Of a DNA stretch of 64,000 bases, positions 62,972 to 64,000 are shown one piece after another. The position numbers and the translations under genes are program-made. The stretch is taken from positions 372,001 through 436,000 of the forward strand of contig JANVFP010000035.1 in the NCBI GenBank assembly GCA_027919835.1. The letters run 5' to 3'. The DNA is from Lentinula raphanica (taxonomy: Eukaryota > Basidiomycota > Agaricomycetes > Agaricales > Omphalotaceae). Position 1 is the first letter of the stretch, and the number at the start of each line of letters is the position of its first letter. Under the pieces are notes generated by a model that was given only the letters and a program-made list of their open reading frames with translations, was not told where the DNA came from and did not search any database.

Positions 62972-63523
62972 ACTATGTGGATGAACGAATTTAACATGAG
63001 TGGGCCGATTTTGGTGTTCTAAATCCTGACGAGTGTGATACGAGAGTACTTTCGCTTCTTCTCAAAATTGTGAACGCTTTCGATCAGTCGTATTTATCAA
63101 AGTACATCAAGTAGTATACCAAGTGTTCCGCAGTCTCGACAGGGTTCAAAAATTACTCACAAATGCAAGTGAGAAACTTGTCCTTCGTACCTGAAACTTT
63201 GAAGCCTCAGAACTCAGAACTCAGAACTCTGTTTACTAAAGCCTCAAAGCCTCAGCAGTCTCTCGGCGCACTGTAACTTGTAATTCGAAATCGCTATTGT
63301 CATGCAAAGGGAATCCACATAAAATTACACGCATGCATGATGCTAATGAAGAACGAGGGGAGAGGGAGAGAGGGAGAGACGTTACTATATAGTTCAGCCT
63401 TAAAGCTCAATATGTTAAATACAGTAAGATAGTCGTGTTTCATGCGAGCATGGTCCAAACCTGAACTTGCGATGCCCAAACCAGAATGAGGAAAGATCAC
63501 TGACTCGACCCGTTAGGGGTCGT
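62972..63523. other. Intergenic
   Basis: No gene is supported. AGAACTC is repeated three times near 63207-63227, and GAGGGAGA purine repeats occur near 63357-63378. Confidence 0.45.
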
Positions 63524-64000
63524 TCAGACTTTCTCTAGCGTTCCTACATGATGATGCTCCACCTCGTCAACAGATCCAGACTTTTCGACTGAATCGTGTT
63601 TTTCCGCTGCGTGAAGACCTTGGCCGAGAATTTCTTTCGTGGCCTCCTCGCCATCGAAGATAGCGGCGGTCTCCTCCAGGGTGAGGTTCTTTGTCTCGAC
63701 GACAACTACGAGGGGAACCGTCAGAAGCTGTTCATGGGCTGAACGTGAGACCAACGTACATAGGTACAAGTAGACACATTCAAACGCGATCCAGCAGCAA
63801 TACACGATGTAGTATTTCCACTGGATGGCAGCTGGATATTCCGAGTGAATTGATGAACTCACAGACGAGTCATGGAACAACTTACCAAGAGCGATGGGAT
63901 TGGCGTATTGATTGAAGATTAAAGCGAGCGAAATGGTAAAGTTGAAAATGTTGAAACCCTTGGCTCGGAGATGGTATGGAAGAATTTCAACGGTATAGGC
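63524..64000 (-). CDS. Sugar transporter of the major facilitator superfamily, C-terminal part
   Basis: The gene enters from beyond the right edge, so only the 3' end is here. On the minus strand the edge reads YTVEILPYHLRAKGF, then FNFTISLALIFNQYANPIALG, the loop and helix 11 of hexose or lactose permease-like carriers. A short intron follows (donor after IALG near 63887, acceptor near 63834), then a helix and the diagnostic ETKNLTLEETAAIFDGEEA. A 48-bp intron near 63712-63759 is likely, because unspliced sequence adds a Ser/His-rich insert between the helix and the ETK motif. The soluble tail is His/Glu-rich and ends GTLEKV. It would import a mono- or disaccharide across the plasma membrane with protons. 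Confidence 0.85.
   Translation of the reverse strand, partial: AYTVEILPYHLRAKGFNIFNFTISLALIFNQYANPIALGKLFHDSSVSSSIHSEYPAAIQWKYYIVYCCWIAFECVYLYLCTLVSRSAHEQLLTVPLVVVVETKNLTLEETAAIFDGEEATKEILGQGLHAAEKHDSVEKSGSVDEVEHHHVGTLEKV

Noticed and set aside
1..64000. tRNA or rRNA genes and CRISPR-like arrays
   Set aside because: I looked for cloverleaf consensus boxes and regularly spaced short repeats and saw none. Repeats present are LTRs, TIRs and simple tandems.

Overview
The window reads as nuclear DNA of a filamentous basidiomycete, most likely a mushroom-forming Agaricomycete. Almost every gene is broken by many short GT-AG introns of about 45-90 bp, a few of them GC-AG, and several exons are only 17-24 nt. 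The gene content fits: a laccase-type multicopper oxidase, a secreted phospholipase C-like phosphoesterase, seven-transmembrane proteins of mushroom type, a MYND-finger protein, a sugar transporter, a large intron-bearing Ty3/gypsy element and a tyrosine-recombinase retroelement. I name no species. All gene models were spliced by hand from frame, splice signals and comparison of paralogs in the window.

Layout. At 0.2-14.6 kb, two paralogous minus-strand genes each encode an apparent N-terminal signal peptide and a C-terminal CaaX box. Between them sits a 9.44-kb Ty3/gypsy retrotransposon with 686-bp LTRs in which I saw no difference, a 4-bp target duplication, a GGATTTT slippery site at the gag-pol junction and an unidentified third gene. 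At 15.9-17.0 kb lies a small degenerate protein-kinase-like gene. At 18.0-26.5 kb four plus-strand tandem copies (A-D) of a six-exon kinase-like family follow: A and B intact, C broken by one base, D decayed. Two more copies (E, F) lie on the minus strand at 48.1-53.4 kb.

The block between the kinase-like arrays holds a 7TM protein (27.2 kb), an alpha/beta hydrolase (28.8 kb), a 5'-truncated tyrosine-recombinase retroelement (30.3-34.3 kb, with an 87-bp direct repeat beyond it), a head-to-tail pair of 789-bp terminal-inverted-repeat elements inside an 8-bp target duplication (35.6-37.2 kb), a FAD oxidoreductase (37.4 kb), and two inverted paralogous 7TM genes (39.8 and 45.5 kb) flanking a Cys-rich membrane or GPI-anchored protein. 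The kinase-like arrays and the 7TM pair both point inward, so the 18-53 kb region has a dyad-like plan.

At 54.2-64.0 kb the window becomes ordinary secretory and nutrient-acquisition territory: a small secreted protein, a membrane-anchored multicopper oxidase with Met at the predicted T1 axial position, a divergently transcribed phospholipase C-like enzyme, a MYND protein and the 3' end of a sugar transporter. The least explained items are the expanded kinase-like family, the signal-peptide plus CaaX pair, and the tandem transposon copies.
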